Source: an uncultured Clostridium sp. (GTDB lineage Bacteria > Bacillota > Clostridia > Clostridiales > Clostridiaceae). From it: a DNA stretch of 24,092 nt. Under the pieces are notes generated by a model that was given only the letters and a program-made list of their open reading frames with translations, did not search any database and was not told where the DNA came from. The DNA is taken from assembly GCA_934746785.1 (NCBI GenBank), contig CAKVFO010000039.1, forward strand, positions 1-24,092. Reading direction: 5' to 3'. Shown here one piece after another: positions 1 through 7,675 of the stretch. The stretch's first letter is position 1. Each line of letters begins with the position of its first letter. A program made the position numbers and the translations under genes.

Positions 1-1
1 A

Positions 2-262
2 ATAAAGACCATAAGAAAAGCATACGATATTAATAAAGATGATATAAATACATTAAATGATGCAGGATATTGCTACATGTTAGAGGGGGAAGTTGATAGA
101 GCATTAACAAACTTTAAATCAGCTTTCGAAGGTATAAATGATTCAACTGATGTAACAGTTAGAGATGCAATAACTAAAAACTATGACAAGGCAAAGGAAT
201 ATTCAGCTAATAAAAATTTATGGACAAAATCAGCAATTGATGATTTTAAATATCTTGATTAA
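2..262 (+). CDS. 3' end of a TPR-like protein (5' truncated by window)
   Basis: The reading frame is open from base 2 to the TAA at 260-262 and has no start inside the window that needs to be used, so this is the C-terminal 86 residues of a longer gene. The segment around NDAGYCYMLEGEVDRALTNF has the alternating small and aromatic pattern of a tetratricopeptide helix pair (x-AGY-x-x-x-L-x-G-x-x-x-x-A-x-x-x-F). The rest is charged and helical. TPR units are protein-interaction scaffolds, and the partner cannot be told from this fragment. A rho-independent terminator follows 9 bases after the stop. The Met at base 77 is internal to the repeat and is unlikely to be the true start. Confidence 0.7.
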   Translation: MKTIRKAYDINKDDINTLNDAGYCYMLEGEVDRALTNFKSAFEGINDSTDVTVRDAITKNYDKAKEYSANKNLWTKSAIDDFKYLD

Positions 263-271
263 TAAATTAGG

Positions 272-304
272 AAACTAAGCTCATTAATGCTTAGTTTTCT
301 TATT
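272..304 (+). terminator. Rho-independent terminator
   Basis: The 9-bp stem AAACTAAGC/GCTTAGTTT with an 8-base loop is followed by a T-rich tail. It ends the truncated gene at the window start. Confidence 0.85.
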
Positions 305-376
305 TATGGATAGGAAATTCAAAAAAATTAAATTATATATGTATGGTAAAAAGGTTGAGACTGTAAAAGGTAAGTA

Positions 377-1504
377 ATGAATTGGGTAAAGGAGAATATG
401 AAGAAGATGAAAAAGGTAAAAAAGGCTTTATTGTTAGTTATGCTTATAGCAGTATGTGTTGTTTTGTATTTTAAAGTGTTTGCTGTCAATAAAGGGACAA
501 GAGTAATTGAGTGGAATAACATTTATAATGAAGGTAATTTAACATTCTTTTATGAAAATCAAGATTCTATTAATGAAAGTACAAAGTTAAAGAATCTTAA
601 TGATACTTATAACATATCAGGAATAATTTCAGAGGAAGAAACTGAACTGAAAAAGGTTATAAAAACGACTGAAATATTAAATACAATTCTTGAATATGAT
701 GATGTTAAAGAAAGTTTAAATAATAATGGTTATGATATTTTAAAAGAAAAAGGTGTTAAGAAAAAAGCTGCAGCTAAAGATATGGCTATAACAGAGAGAG
801 ATCTTCTTCTATCAGCAGGCTATATAAGCCGTGTTGGAGAATTTAGAAAGAAGCAGCCACAGTTTGAAAAATCACCTAATTATTATATTGTTGAATATTG
901 GAGCCAAAAATATAATAAGTGGGTTATGGTTGATTTTCTTGATAAAGGATATCTTGAAAAAAGCAATACTCCTTTATCTGCTATAGAGGTTTTAGAAAGT
1001 GATGTTAAAGAACTTATTTATGTTGGATCTAGTACTCAGAATGATTATAGAAAAAAGCTTGAAAAATATTTAAATTCATATACAATAGCAATAGATAATA
1101 CATTATCATCAAGAAAGAGTAATAGTTATGTGACTTATATAAAGAATAGTAAAGATGTGGATATTATTGTTAAGTCAAATTATATAAATCCAACTATATT
1201 TACTCAAAATAAGGATTTATTTAGTATTACACCAGGTGTTGAAGCGACTGGGGAAGACTCAAGAGCTTATCTTATACTTATGAAAAAACCAGTAAGTGGT
1301 AAAGAAGAAAGTTTAGCTTTTGTTACAGGTGCTTTTAAGGATGGATCAATAATTGAAGAATGTTATATTAAGATTAATGATGGTGATTTTGAAAAAATAA
1401 AAATGTATAAAGAATTTGAATTAAAAAAAGGTGAGAATACAATACAATTATCTATGAATGGTAGTGAGGTAATTAGCACTATAAAGATAAAGAAGGATAA
1501 ATAG
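377..1504 (+). CDS. Membrane-anchored orphan protein, possible degenerate transglutaminase-like domain
   Basis: I do not recognise this 375-aa protein with certainty. The N terminus is strongly basic and is followed by one hydrophobic segment at about residues 17-37, so it is either a signal anchor or an uncleaved export signal with the bulk outside the cell. Residues about 130-205 contain ERDLLLSAGY and a YYIVEYWSQKYNKWVMVDF block. This resembles the strand region of transglutaminase-like domains (H-x-W-V-E-x-Y...W-x-x-V-D), but the usual Cys and His positions are absent, so any relationship would be to a non-catalytic member. The C-terminal 120 residues look beta-rich. AAAGG lies 6 bases before ATG 377. 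ATG 398 (MKKMKK) is an alternative start with a crowded GGAG. The gene lies between a terminator and the uppP promoter, so it is probably monocistronic. Confidence 0.7.
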   Translation: MNWVKENMKKMKKVKKALLLVMLIAVCVVLYFKVFAVNKGTRVIEWNNIYNEGNLTFFYENQDSINESTKLKNLNDTYNISGIISEEETELKKVIKTTEILNTILEYDDVKESLNNNGYDILKEKGVKKKAAAKDMAITERDLLLSAGYISRVGEFRKKQPQFEKSPNYYIVEYWSQKYNKWVMVDFLDKGYLEKSNTPLSAIEVLESDVKELIYVGSSTQNDYRKKLEKYLNSYTIAIDNTLSSRKSNSYVTYIKNSKDVDIIVKSNYINPTIFTQNKDLFSITPGVEATGEDSRAYLILMKKPVSGKEESLAFVTGAFKDGSIIEECYIKINDGDFEKIKMYKEFELKKGENTIQLSMNGSEVISTIKIKKDK

Positions 1505-1506
1505 AA

Positions 1507-1535
1507 TGGACAAGATTTAATTATAAAAGTATAAT
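1507..1535 (+). promoter_or_regulatory. Sigma-A-type promoter of uppP
   Basis: TGGACA (5 of 6 to the -35 consensus), a 17-base spacer and a perfect TATAAT lie 35 bases before the uppP start, immediately after the upstream gene's stop. Confidence 0.7.
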
Positions 1536-1569
1536 TAAACATAGTTTAAATTTAAGGAGTGTGAATTAA

Positions 1570-2424
1570 GTGGGATTAGACTTACTTTTATTATTTAAGG
1601 CTGTTATCATAGGTATAGTTGAAGGGTTAACAGAATTTTTACCAGTATCATCAACAGGACATATGATTTTAGTAGGAAATGCAATTAATTTTAAAGGCGA
1701 ATTTGCTGAAATGTTTGAAGTTGTAATACAACTTGGTGCAATTTTAGCAGTAGTAGTTTTATATTGGAAAAAGATTAAAGGTAGTGTAATAGAATTCTTT
1801 AAATATATATTTACTAAAGGGAAAGAAGGAGAAACAGGTTTTAGATTTGGAATAAATGTAATTATAGGATCTATACCATGTGGAATAGTAGGTGTATTAT
1901 TTTATAGTAAAATAAAGGCATTATTTAGACCAGAAGCAGTAATTGTTGGATTTATAGTAGGTGGTATTTTATTAATAGTTATAGAAAATATTTTCAGAAA
2001 AAGAAAACATGCAGTTAAGGATATTGATAAAATAACACCAATGCAGTCACTTAAAATTGGGTTATTCCAAGTATTGTCTATGTGGCCTGGAATGTCAAGA
2101 AGTGCATCAACAATCATGGGAGGATGGGTTGCAGGACTTTCAACTCCTATAGCAGCTGAGTATTCATTTTTCTTAGCTATACCAGCAATGATAGGATCAA
2201 CTGGTAAGGATCTTTTAGAGTATGATTATTCAGGAATGACTGCAGCTTATTGGATAGCTCTTGCAGTAGGATTTATAGTTGCTTTTATAGTTTCTATAGT
2301 TGTAATGAATGGATTTGTTTCATTCTTAAAGAAGAAACCTATGAGAGTATTTGCTGTGTACAGATTATGTGCGGGTGTACTATTAGCTATACTTGTATTT
2401 ACAAGAGTAATAGTGTTGTCATAA
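1570..2424 (+). CDS. uppP: Undecaprenyl-diphosphatase (BacA/UppP family)
   Basis: Integral membrane phosphatase that recycles undecaprenyl pyrophosphate to the monophosphate lipid carrier for peptidoglycan and other envelope polymers. Family overexpression gives bacitracin resistance. The 284-aa length is typical. Both signature blocks are visible: EGLTEFLPVSSTGH from E18, and PGMSRSAST at about residues 173-181 with the catalytic-site Arg. Several hydrophobic segments span the protein. The start is GTG 1570. AAGGAG at 1554-1559 precedes it, and an in-frame GTG at 1561 runs into TAA after two codons, which fixes the start. It has its own promoter and a strong terminator, so it is a single-gene unit. 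Confidence 0.97.
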   Translation: MGLDLLLLFKAVIIGIVEGLTEFLPVSSTGHMILVGNAINFKGEFAEMFEVVIQLGAILAVVVLYWKKIKGSVIEFFKYIFTKGKEGETGFRFGINVIIGSIPCGIVGVLFYSKIKALFRPEAVIVGFIVGGILLIVIENIFRKRKHAVKDIDKITPMQSLKIGLFQVLSMWPGMSRSASTIMGGWVAGLSTPIAAEYSFFLAIPAMIGSTGKDLLEYDYSGMTAAYWIALAVGFIVAFIVSIVVMNGFVSFLKKKPMRVFAVYRLCAGVLLAILVFTRVIVLS

Positions 2425-2440
2425 AGAAAAAAAGTAATAT

Positions 2441-2478
2441 AAAAGGGACTATTTGTTTCAAAATAGTTCCTTTTTTGT
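2441..2478 (+). terminator. Rho-independent terminator after uppP
   Basis: A 14-bp stem (AAAAGGGACTATTT/AAATAGTTCCTTTT, one G-U pair) with a 6-base loop runs into a T tract. Confidence 0.92.
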
Positions 2479-2589
2479 GTATAAAAAAGGTATCTTCAGG
2501 TATGGAAAGGGCTATTTAGAGCAAAAGATATATATTTTCTTCTAAAAAGTTATAAGTTAATGTTATTAAATATTTTAGGGGGAATAATC

Positions 2590-4359
2590 ATGAAAAAGGA
2601 GAGCGTTTTTAAAAGGGTTCTTACAATTATAATGACATTAATATTATTAGTACCGTTAAACCTTTCTATAAAGGTTTTTGCTGAAGATAAGCCTTCGAAT
2701 GATGGAATTGTTTTATTTGAAGGAGATAAATTTGTAAAAGGAGCTTGGGGTGATACTTGGGAAACAATAACTGAAATTCCTGTAGATGATGCAAGCATCT
2801 ATCAAAGGCCATTTTCACTGGAAATTAATTATGAAGGACATGGAGCACCATGTGCAATCTTTACGTCTTGGACAGGAGGAAGTGAATGGGCTCAAGTAAA
2901 AGCATCTTATTCATCAAAAGGAACTGCCTATTATACTTATGAAGCATGTAAAGAGGCATACGGAGAAGATTTCTCAACATTAAATAAAATTATTATCAAG
3001 CCTTTTGGAGAAGATGTTAGAGTAACACGTATAACTTTAAAATTTAATACAGGCGAAGAAGAAATAAATTGTGATTTCAAAGGTACATCTGGAGAAATAT
3101 TTAAGAATATTAAATGTGGATGGAATCTTGGAAATACTTTAGATTGCCAAGGTGATTGGATTGCTTCATATTCTAGTGGAACACCATCAGATTTTGAAAC
3201 AGCATGGGGAAATCCTGTAACTACAAAAGCTACTTTAGATAAAGTTAAAGCAGCAGGATTTAATGCAATTCGTATACCTGTAACTTGGAAACAACATATA
3301 GGTGATGCATCAACTGGGTATAAAGTTGATGAAGCATGGATGAAGAGAGTTAAAGAAGTTATTGATTTTGCTGTTCAAGATGATTTCTATATAATATTAA
3401 ATCTTCACCACGATGTTGGAACTGAAGGATGGTTATGGGCTACATCAGATTCAGTAAAAGAAAATAGTGAAAAATTCAAAGCTTTATGGGTTCAAATTGC
3501 TAATGAATTTAAAGATTATGATAATAAGTTAATGTTTGAAGGATTTAATGAAATTTTAAATAAAGAATGTAATTGGGATTATCCGGGAAGAGAAGCTACA
3601 ACAGCAGTAAACACTTTAAATCAGATATTTGTTGATACAGTTCGTAAAACAGGAGGCAATAATCCTAAGAGATGTTTAATTGTTAATACTTATGCTACAA
3701 ATACTAACGGACAAGTCCTTGACGAATTTGTTCTTCCAAAAGATACTTTAGAAAATAGTTTAATGGTACAAATTCACTTCTATCAACCATATTCTTATGC
3801 AAGTAGAATAAATGATGAATGGACAAAGCAAAAAGCTTGGAAAGAAAACTCTGGTAAGGGTACAGTAGATGGTATATTACTAAATCTTTATAAGAACTTT
3901 TCTAAAAAAGGAATACCTGTAATAATGGGTGAATTTGCAGCTGCATCAAAAGAAAATACAGCAGATAGAGCTGAGTATGCTTCTTACGTTGTTAATAGAG
4001 CAGCAAAGCATGGAATTAAGTGCTTCTGGTGGGATGAAGGAGGAAAATTTGAAGCAGATGAAAAGTATGGATTCTTTACTGGAATGGCACTTCTAAATAG
4101 ATATACTCAAGAATGGGTTTATCCAGAAATAGTTAAAGCATTTACAGGACAAGATCCTAATGCAGGAGAAAAACCTGTAATTACAAAAGGTTCAGGTGAT
4201 GTAAATGGAGATGGTGTAGTAAATATTAATGATTACACATTGCTTAAAAAGTATATCAATACATCGGGAGATGTAAAGATTAATGAAAAGGAAGCTGATG
4301 TAAACGGAGATGGAAAAATGACTTTTCTTGATCTGCTTGCATTGAAAGCTGTAGTTTAA
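2590..4359 (+). CDS. Secreted GH5 endoglucanase with C-terminal type I dockerin (cellulosomal)
   Basis: Extracellular beta-glucanase (589 aa) expected to cut cellulose or related beta-1,4-glucans and to dock on a cohesin scaffoldin. From the N terminus: a signal peptide (about 1-31, ending KVFA); a beta-rich module (about 36-155) that looks like a carbohydrate-binding domain I cannot assign to a family; a GH5 barrel (about 170-510) starting CGWNLGNTLD; and a linker and dockerin (about 535-589). Catalytic acid/base is E321 in FEGFNE and the nucleophile is E448 in MGEFA. NLHHDVG and HFYQPY are further GH5 landmarks. The dockerin has two EF-hand-like segments, DVNGDGVVNIND and DVNGDGKMTFLD, with Ca ligands at 1, 3, 5 and 12. 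The second ends right at the C terminus and is short. ATG 2590 is preferred over 2560 because AGGGGG lies 7 bases upstream and the signal peptide begins cleanly. Confidence 0.93.
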   Translation: MKKESVFKRVLTIIMTLILLVPLNLSIKVFAEDKPSNDGIVLFEGDKFVKGAWGDTWETITEIPVDDASIYQRPFSLEINYEGHGAPCAIFTSWTGGSEWAQVKASYSSKGTAYYTYEACKEAYGEDFSTLNKIIIKPFGEDVRVTRITLKFNTGEEEINCDFKGTSGEIFKNIKCGWNLGNTLDCQGDWIASYSSGTPSDFETAWGNPVTTKATLDKVKAAGFNAIRIPVTWKQHIGDASTGYKVDEAWMKRVKEVIDFAVQDDFYIILNLHHDVGTEGWLWATSDSVKENSEKFKALWVQIANEFKDYDNKLMFEGFNEILNKECNWDYPGREATTAVNTLNQIFVDTVRKTGGNNPKRCLIVNTYATNTNGQVLDEFVLPKDTLENSLMVQIHFYQPYSYASRINDEWTKQKAWKENSGKGTVDGILLNLYKNFSKKGIPVIMGEFAAASKENTADRAEYASYVVNRAAKHGIKCFWWDEGGKFEADEKYGFFTGMALLNRYTQEWVYPEIVKAFTGQDPNAGEKPVITKGSGDVNGDGVVNINDYTLLKKYINTSGDVKINEKEADVNGDGKMTFLDLLALKAVV

Positions 4360-4375
4360 TTAAATAGGTTGCTTT

Positions 4376-4419
4376 AAAACTATCGTTCTTAAGTAATATT
4401 TAAGAAGGATAGCTTTTTG
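4376..4419 (+). terminator. Rho-independent terminator after the endoglucanase
   Basis: A 13-bp stem with one mismatch (CTATCGTTCTTAA at 4380-4392 against TTAAGAAGGATAG at 4400-4412) and a 7-base loop is followed by CTTTTT. Confidence 0.85.
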
Positions 4420-4456
4420 GATAGAATAAATATGCAGTTATGGAAGTGCATTTACA

Positions 4457-4485
4457 TTGATACATTTAAGGCGTTTATATATAAT
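4457..4485 (+). promoter_or_regulatory. Near-consensus sigma-A promoter for the small ORF at 4578
   Basis: TTGATA, a 17-base spacer and TATAAT. The predicted start of transcription leaves a leader of about 85 bases before the ATG. Confidence 0.7.
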
Positions 4486-4577
4486 CTAAAATATAATTTA
4501 TCAATAATAATTAAAGAGAGAATATATATTACGGAAGCTAAATTTATTAGTAAATAGATATGTTAGAAGGAGGATTT

Positions 4578-4718
4578 ATGGACAGAATAGAAGAACTAAA
4601 GAAGATGATAAGATTTTATGAAGAGCAGATAGGTGAAGATGAGGATGACTTATATGAAGAATATGAAGTTGAACTTGTTGCTGCTATTGAGGAGCTAAAT
4701 AAACTTCTTGGAAAGTAG
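4578..4718 (+). CDS. Small acidic protein of unknown function (46 aa)
   Basis: A 46-residue ORF beginning MDRIEELKKMIRFYEEQIGE and ending ELNKLLGK. It is very rich in Glu and Asp and should form one or two amphipathic helices. The start has an ideal AGAAGGAGG 5-13 bases upstream and a near-consensus promoter, which makes translation likely despite its size. It is not membrane-bound. It directly precedes a large repeat block. No family is recognised and no function is proposed. Confidence 0.6.
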   Translation: MDRIEELKKMIRFYEEQIGEDEDDLYEEYEVELVAAIEELNKLLGK

Positions 4719-4725
4719 CGAGTAT

Positions 4726-4900
4726 AATGCAGAAGCAAGTGTACTTAGGGATGAGGGGATATTTCTCTTGGAAGTATATCTGAAATTATAGATTTTCCAG
4801 AATGCAGGAATGCAGACGTAAGTGTATTTGGAGAGGAGAGTATATGTCCCTTGATAGTATATTTGAAATCATAGTCTCGACAGAATGCAGGAATGAAGGA
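4726..4900 (+). repeat. Left half of ~75-bp repeat block (two units plus a fragment)
   Basis: Two imperfect direct repeats of about 83 bp period start at 4726 and 4809 with AATGCAGA, and a third copy of the start motif is at 4884. They share AAGTGTA...GTATAT...TGAAAT...ATAG in register. In reverse complement they match the repeats at 5033-5255 in the first bases (AATGCAGACG) and in the spacing of GTATAT motifs. The block is non-coding: frames are interrupted in every unit. Confidence 0.7.
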
Positions 4901-4965
4901 ACAAATTCTAAATCGTAAACTCTTAGAATTTGGAATTTATTATAATTTTAATTACAAATTTTTAA

Positions 4966-4995
4966 AGCTGAGCTTTAGCTCAGCCTATTTTTTTA
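4966..4995 (+). terminator. Terminator hairpin at the centre of the inverted repeat block
   Basis: GCTGAGC/GCTCAGC with a TTTA loop, then CTA and seven T. A 9-bp hairpin AAATTCTAA/TTAGAATTT lies just upstream at 4903-4931, and a perfect 8-bp hairpin GAAACTCT/AGAGTTTC follows at 5004-5022. Confidence 0.8.
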
Positions 4996-5032
4996 TATTC
5001 AAAGAAACTCTGCAAGAGTTTCATCCATCATT

Positions 5033-5255
5033 CTAAGTATCTTTCAATACAAAAAAACTTCCAAGGAAAATACACTATCTTTAAAAGAAAATCTTGCGTC
5101 TGCATTCTAAATACACCCTCAATACAAATATACTCTCAAGAAAAATACACTAGCGTTAAAGAAAAACTAGCGTCTGCATTCTAATTACACCTCCAATACA
5201 GATATACTTCCAAGAAAAATATACTATCTTCAAAAGAAAAATTATCGTCTACATT
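5033..5255 (-). repeat. Right half of ~75-bp repeat block (three tandem units, opposite orientation)
   Basis: Three abutting units of 74-75 bp (about 5033-5106, 5107-5180, 5181-5255), each ending CGTCTGCATT or CGTCTACATT and containing CAATACA...TATACTNNCAAGAAAAATA. Read on the minus strand each begins AATGCAGACG, the same start as the left-hand units, so the two halves face each other across the terminator at 4966. Confidence 0.75.
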
Positions 5256-5291
5256 TTTGTATAATAATATCTTTTATTAATTGGTAAAATA

Positions 5292-5300
5292 TGGTATTAT
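5292..5300 (+). promoter_or_regulatory. Possible extended -10 promoter for phosphofructokinase
   Basis: TGGTATTAT fits the extended -10 pattern TGnTATAAT with one mismatch. The -35 region (TTTTAT, 17 bases upstream) is poor. It lies about 90 bases before the gene. Confidence 0.4.
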
Positions 5301-5397
5301 ATTTTTGATGAAATATTCAGGCAGAATTAAATTAACTTACTATGAAAATTTTCGTTAAGGGTTATTGTTGAGAATTTTTAATACAGGAGGAGTTGGA

Positions 5398-6498
5398 ATG
5401 GCTGAAGAAATTAAGAAAATTGCATTACTTACAGGGGGGGGAGATTGTCCAGGATTAAACGCAGTTATTAGGGCTGTTACTAGAACTGCTATATTGAACT
5501 GTGGTTATGAAGTCATAGGATATAAGTTTGGTTATAGAGGACTTTATAATAATGATTTTATGCCTTTAACTTTAGAATCGGTTTCGGGAATTCTTAGTAA
5601 GGGTGGAACTATCTTATATAGTTCAAATAAGGATAATTTATTTGATTACCAAGTTAAGGTTGATGGAAAATTAGTAAGAAAAGATGTCTCAGATGTTGCC
5701 GTAGAGAATATGAAAAGAGAGGGTGTAGATGTACTTGTTGTAATAGGTGGCGATGGTACATTAACTTCTGCAAGGGATTTTTCTAGAAAAGGTGTAAAGG
5801 TTATAGGTGTTCCAAAAACAATAGATAATGATTTAGCATCTACTGATGTTACTTTCGGATTTAATACTGCCATTGATGTGGCTACTGAAGCATTAGACAG
5901 GCTTCATACTACTGCTGAATCTCATCACAGGGTAATGATATGTGAAGTAATGGGGCGTGGTGCAGGTTGGATTGCATTAGAGTCTGGAATAGCTGGTTCT
6001 GCGGATGTTATTTTACTACCGGAAATACCATACGATATTAATAAGATAGTAGAAAAAATTGAACAGAGAAAAAATGAAGGAAAGTTATTTACAATTATAG
6101 TAGTTGCAGAAGGAGCAAAACCAAAGAACGGGGATGTGGTAGTATCTAAGATAGTATCTGATAGTCCAGATCCTATAAGACTTGGAGGTATTGGTAATAA
6201 ACTTGCTGATGATCTTGAAGCTTTAGTTAAGGATCATGAGGTAAGATGTACAGTTCTAGGTCATATTCAAAGGGGTGGAACCACTTCAACTTATGATAGA
6301 ATTCTTTCTACAAGATATGGTGTGGCTGCTGTTGAACTTATTAAAGATGGAAAGTTTGGAGAAATGGTATGTCTAAAGGGTAATGAAATAACTTCAGACA
6401 GTCTTGAAAATGTTATAGGACAAAAGACTAAACAGGTAAGTCCAGAAGGAGAACTTGTTACTATAGCTAAAAAAATAGGTACTTGCTTTGGAGATTAG
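5398..6498 (+). CDS. pfk: 6-phosphofructokinase, mixed-type (group III) family
   Basis: Glycolytic enzyme phosphorylating fructose 6-phosphate at C1 in the cytosol. The 366-aa length fits the group III bacterial enzymes, which are longer than the ~320-aa classical PfkA. Visible motifs are LTGGGDCPGLN (nucleotide loop), GGDGT with G120, PKTIDND with K140 and the base Asp, and TAESHHRVMICEVMGR. The pair that sorts donors (Gly104/Gly124 in ATP-PfkA, Asp/Lys in PPi enzymes) is Gly120/Lys140 here, a combination known from ATP-using actinobacterial-type enzymes, so ATP is the likelier donor. ATG 5398 is chosen because AGGAGG lies 7 bases upstream; a TTG at 5365 lacks this. A run of eight G (5434-5441) encodes the glycine loop. 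The next gene starts 24 bases later and is probably co-transcribed. Confidence 0.93.
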   Translation: MAEEIKKIALLTGGGDCPGLNAVIRAVTRTAILNCGYEVIGYKFGYRGLYNNDFMPLTLESVSGILSKGGTILYSSNKDNLFDYQVKVDGKLVRKDVSDVAVENMKREGVDVLVVIGGDGTLTSARDFSRKGVKVIGVPKTIDNDLASTDVTFGFNTAIDVATEALDRLHTTAESHHRVMICEVMGRGAGWIALESGIAGSADVILLPEIPYDINKIVEKIEQRKNEGKLFTIIVVAEGAKPKNGDVVVSKIVSDSPDPIRLGGIGNKLADDLEALVKDHEVRCTVLGHIQRGGTTSTYDRILSTRYGVAAVELIKDGKFGEMVCLKGNEITSDSLENVIGQKTKQVSPEGELVTIAKKIGTCFGD

Positions 6499-6522
6499 TT
6501 GAGTTTCTTTAGGGAGGTATAT

Positions 6523-7302
6523 ATGAAAGAGATAAAGAGGTATTTGGAATCAAGGATTGGTAATTATGGCTTTTATTTTGAAGATTTAAATAGTGGTTTT
6601 ATTTATGGTTATAATGAACATAAAGAAATGACTGCTGCAGGCTGTATGAAGATGTTTATAGCTGTTTCTTTAGTAAAAGCTGTGGAAGAAAATAAAGTAG
6701 ACTTTATGGATAAAATCTTAATTAAGAGAGAGGAAAGAGTATATGGAACTGGTATTATTCATGAATTTAATGAGCGAGAATATACAATATTCGAACTTTT
6801 AGTTGCAATGCTTATTCAAAGTGATAACACGGCAGCTAATAAAATTATTGATATTTTAGGCATGGATAGAATCAATTCTGATATAAGAGAGATGAATTTA
6901 AAAAATACCTTCCTAAATAGAAAGACTAGGGATGAAAGAAATCCTACAAATAATGTTGAAAATATAACAAGTGCATATGATTTGGCATGTTTGTGGAAAA
7001 TCCTTTATAGGGGTAAATATTTAAAAAAAGATGATGGAATAATGATTATAGATATTTTAACAAAGCAGCAGATAAAAAATAAGATGTCTCTTTATGTGCC
7101 AGATGATTTGAAGATAGAAATATCAAGTAAAACTGGTGATAAAAAGGGTGTTGAGAATGATACGGAGCTGATTCGGCTTGATAAAGGAAGTTTTTCAGCT
7201 ACTATTTTATCAGAAGGTATTCCAAATAGTGTTTATGGTATTATAACTTTAGCTAAGTCAGGAAAGATGCTTTTAGATAACATTATAACTAATTGGAGTT
7301 GA
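6523..7302 (+). CDS. Class A beta-lactamase-like serine hydrolase fold, catalytic Ser replaced
   Basis: A 259-aa protein with the outline of the beta-lactamase2/class A fold: SDN at residues 100-102, an omega-loop-like RDERNPTNNVENITSA, and KTG at 203-205. The S-x-x-K motif reads G-C-M-K (G40, C41, K43), in TAAGCMKMF where relatives have x-A-S-x-x-K. The nucleophile is therefore glycine with a neighbouring cysteine. There is no signal peptide, so it is probably cytosolic, again unlike a secreted lactamase. I infer a non-canonical or inactive member that may bind ligand. The start ATG 6523 has GGGAGG 6 bases upstream. It follows pfk closely and ends at a strong terminator, so the two form an operon. 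Confidence 0.8.
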   Translation: MKEIKRYLESRIGNYGFYFEDLNSGFIYGYNEHKEMTAAGCMKMFIAVSLVKAVEENKVDFMDKILIKREERVYGTGIIHEFNEREYTIFELLVAMLIQSDNTAANKIIDILGMDRINSDIREMNLKNTFLNRKTRDERNPTNNVENITSAYDLACLWKILYRGKYLKKDDGIMIIDILTKQQIKNKMSLYVPDDLKIEISSKTGDKKGVENDTELIRLDKGSFSATILSEGIPNSVYGIITLAKSGKMLLDNIITNWS

Positions 7303-7310
7303 TAAGATTA

Positions 7311-7346
7311 AAAATCATTAACTTAAACGGTTGATGATTTTTTTTC
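7311..7346 (+). terminator. Rho-independent terminator of the pfk operon
   Basis: A 12-bp stem AAAATCATTAAC/GTTGATGATTTT (one G-U) with a 7-base loop is followed by a T run. Confidence 0.92.
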
Positions 7347-7457
7347 GCCTATTTTAGGAAGAAAACTTGTAATTATGTAATAAAAGTTTAACATATTGAA
7401 TAAAATGAAATATACGTAAATCAATTAAAGCGATATCAATGTTCATTGGAGGATTTT

Positions 7458-7607
7458 ATGAAAAATTTATTAAAGGAATTTGGTATTAAACCAAAGATTA
7501 TTGATTATGGAGAAGATGCTGTCAATAGAAATTATCGTGAAATTGAAACGAAGAACAAGTTGTTAGATGAAAAAGCTAGTAATAATAAGAAAAACAGAAA
7601 TCAATAG
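7458..7607 (+). CDS. Small basic/acidic helical protein of unknown function (49 aa)
   Basis: A 49-codon ORF starting MKNLLKEFGIKPKIIDYGED and ending in a Lys/Asn-rich tail. TTGGAGGA lies 6 bases upstream of the ATG, which supports translation. It stands alone between the pfk terminator and the HIRAN gene, whose ribosome site begins 53 bases later, so they may share a transcript. No family is recognised. The charged C-terminal half (NYREIETKNKLLDEKAS) should be helical. Confidence 0.6.
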   Translation: MKNLLKEFGIKPKIIDYGEDAVNRNYREIETKNKLLDEKASNNKKNRNQ

Positions 7608-7675
7608 TATAAGTAAATTGATTTATATAACTTAAAATCTATATAGTTAATATATAGATGAAGGAGGGTGAGATA

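Noticed and set aside
328..522. Minus-strand 64-aa ORF over the start of the 377 gene
   Set aside because: It is the complement of the basic, Lys-rich N terminus of the real gene and has no ribosome site.
2250..2519. 89-aa + strand ORF overlapping the end of uppP
   Set aside because: Out-of-frame shadow of uppP that runs through its terminator.
4801..4918. Short ORF starting MQECRRKCIW within the left repeats
   Set aside because: No ribosome site, and the frame is not kept between repeat units, so it is probably not translated.
4726..5255. CRISPR-like array
   Set aside because: Units are about 75 bp, imperfect and abutting, with no unique spacers and no cas genes.
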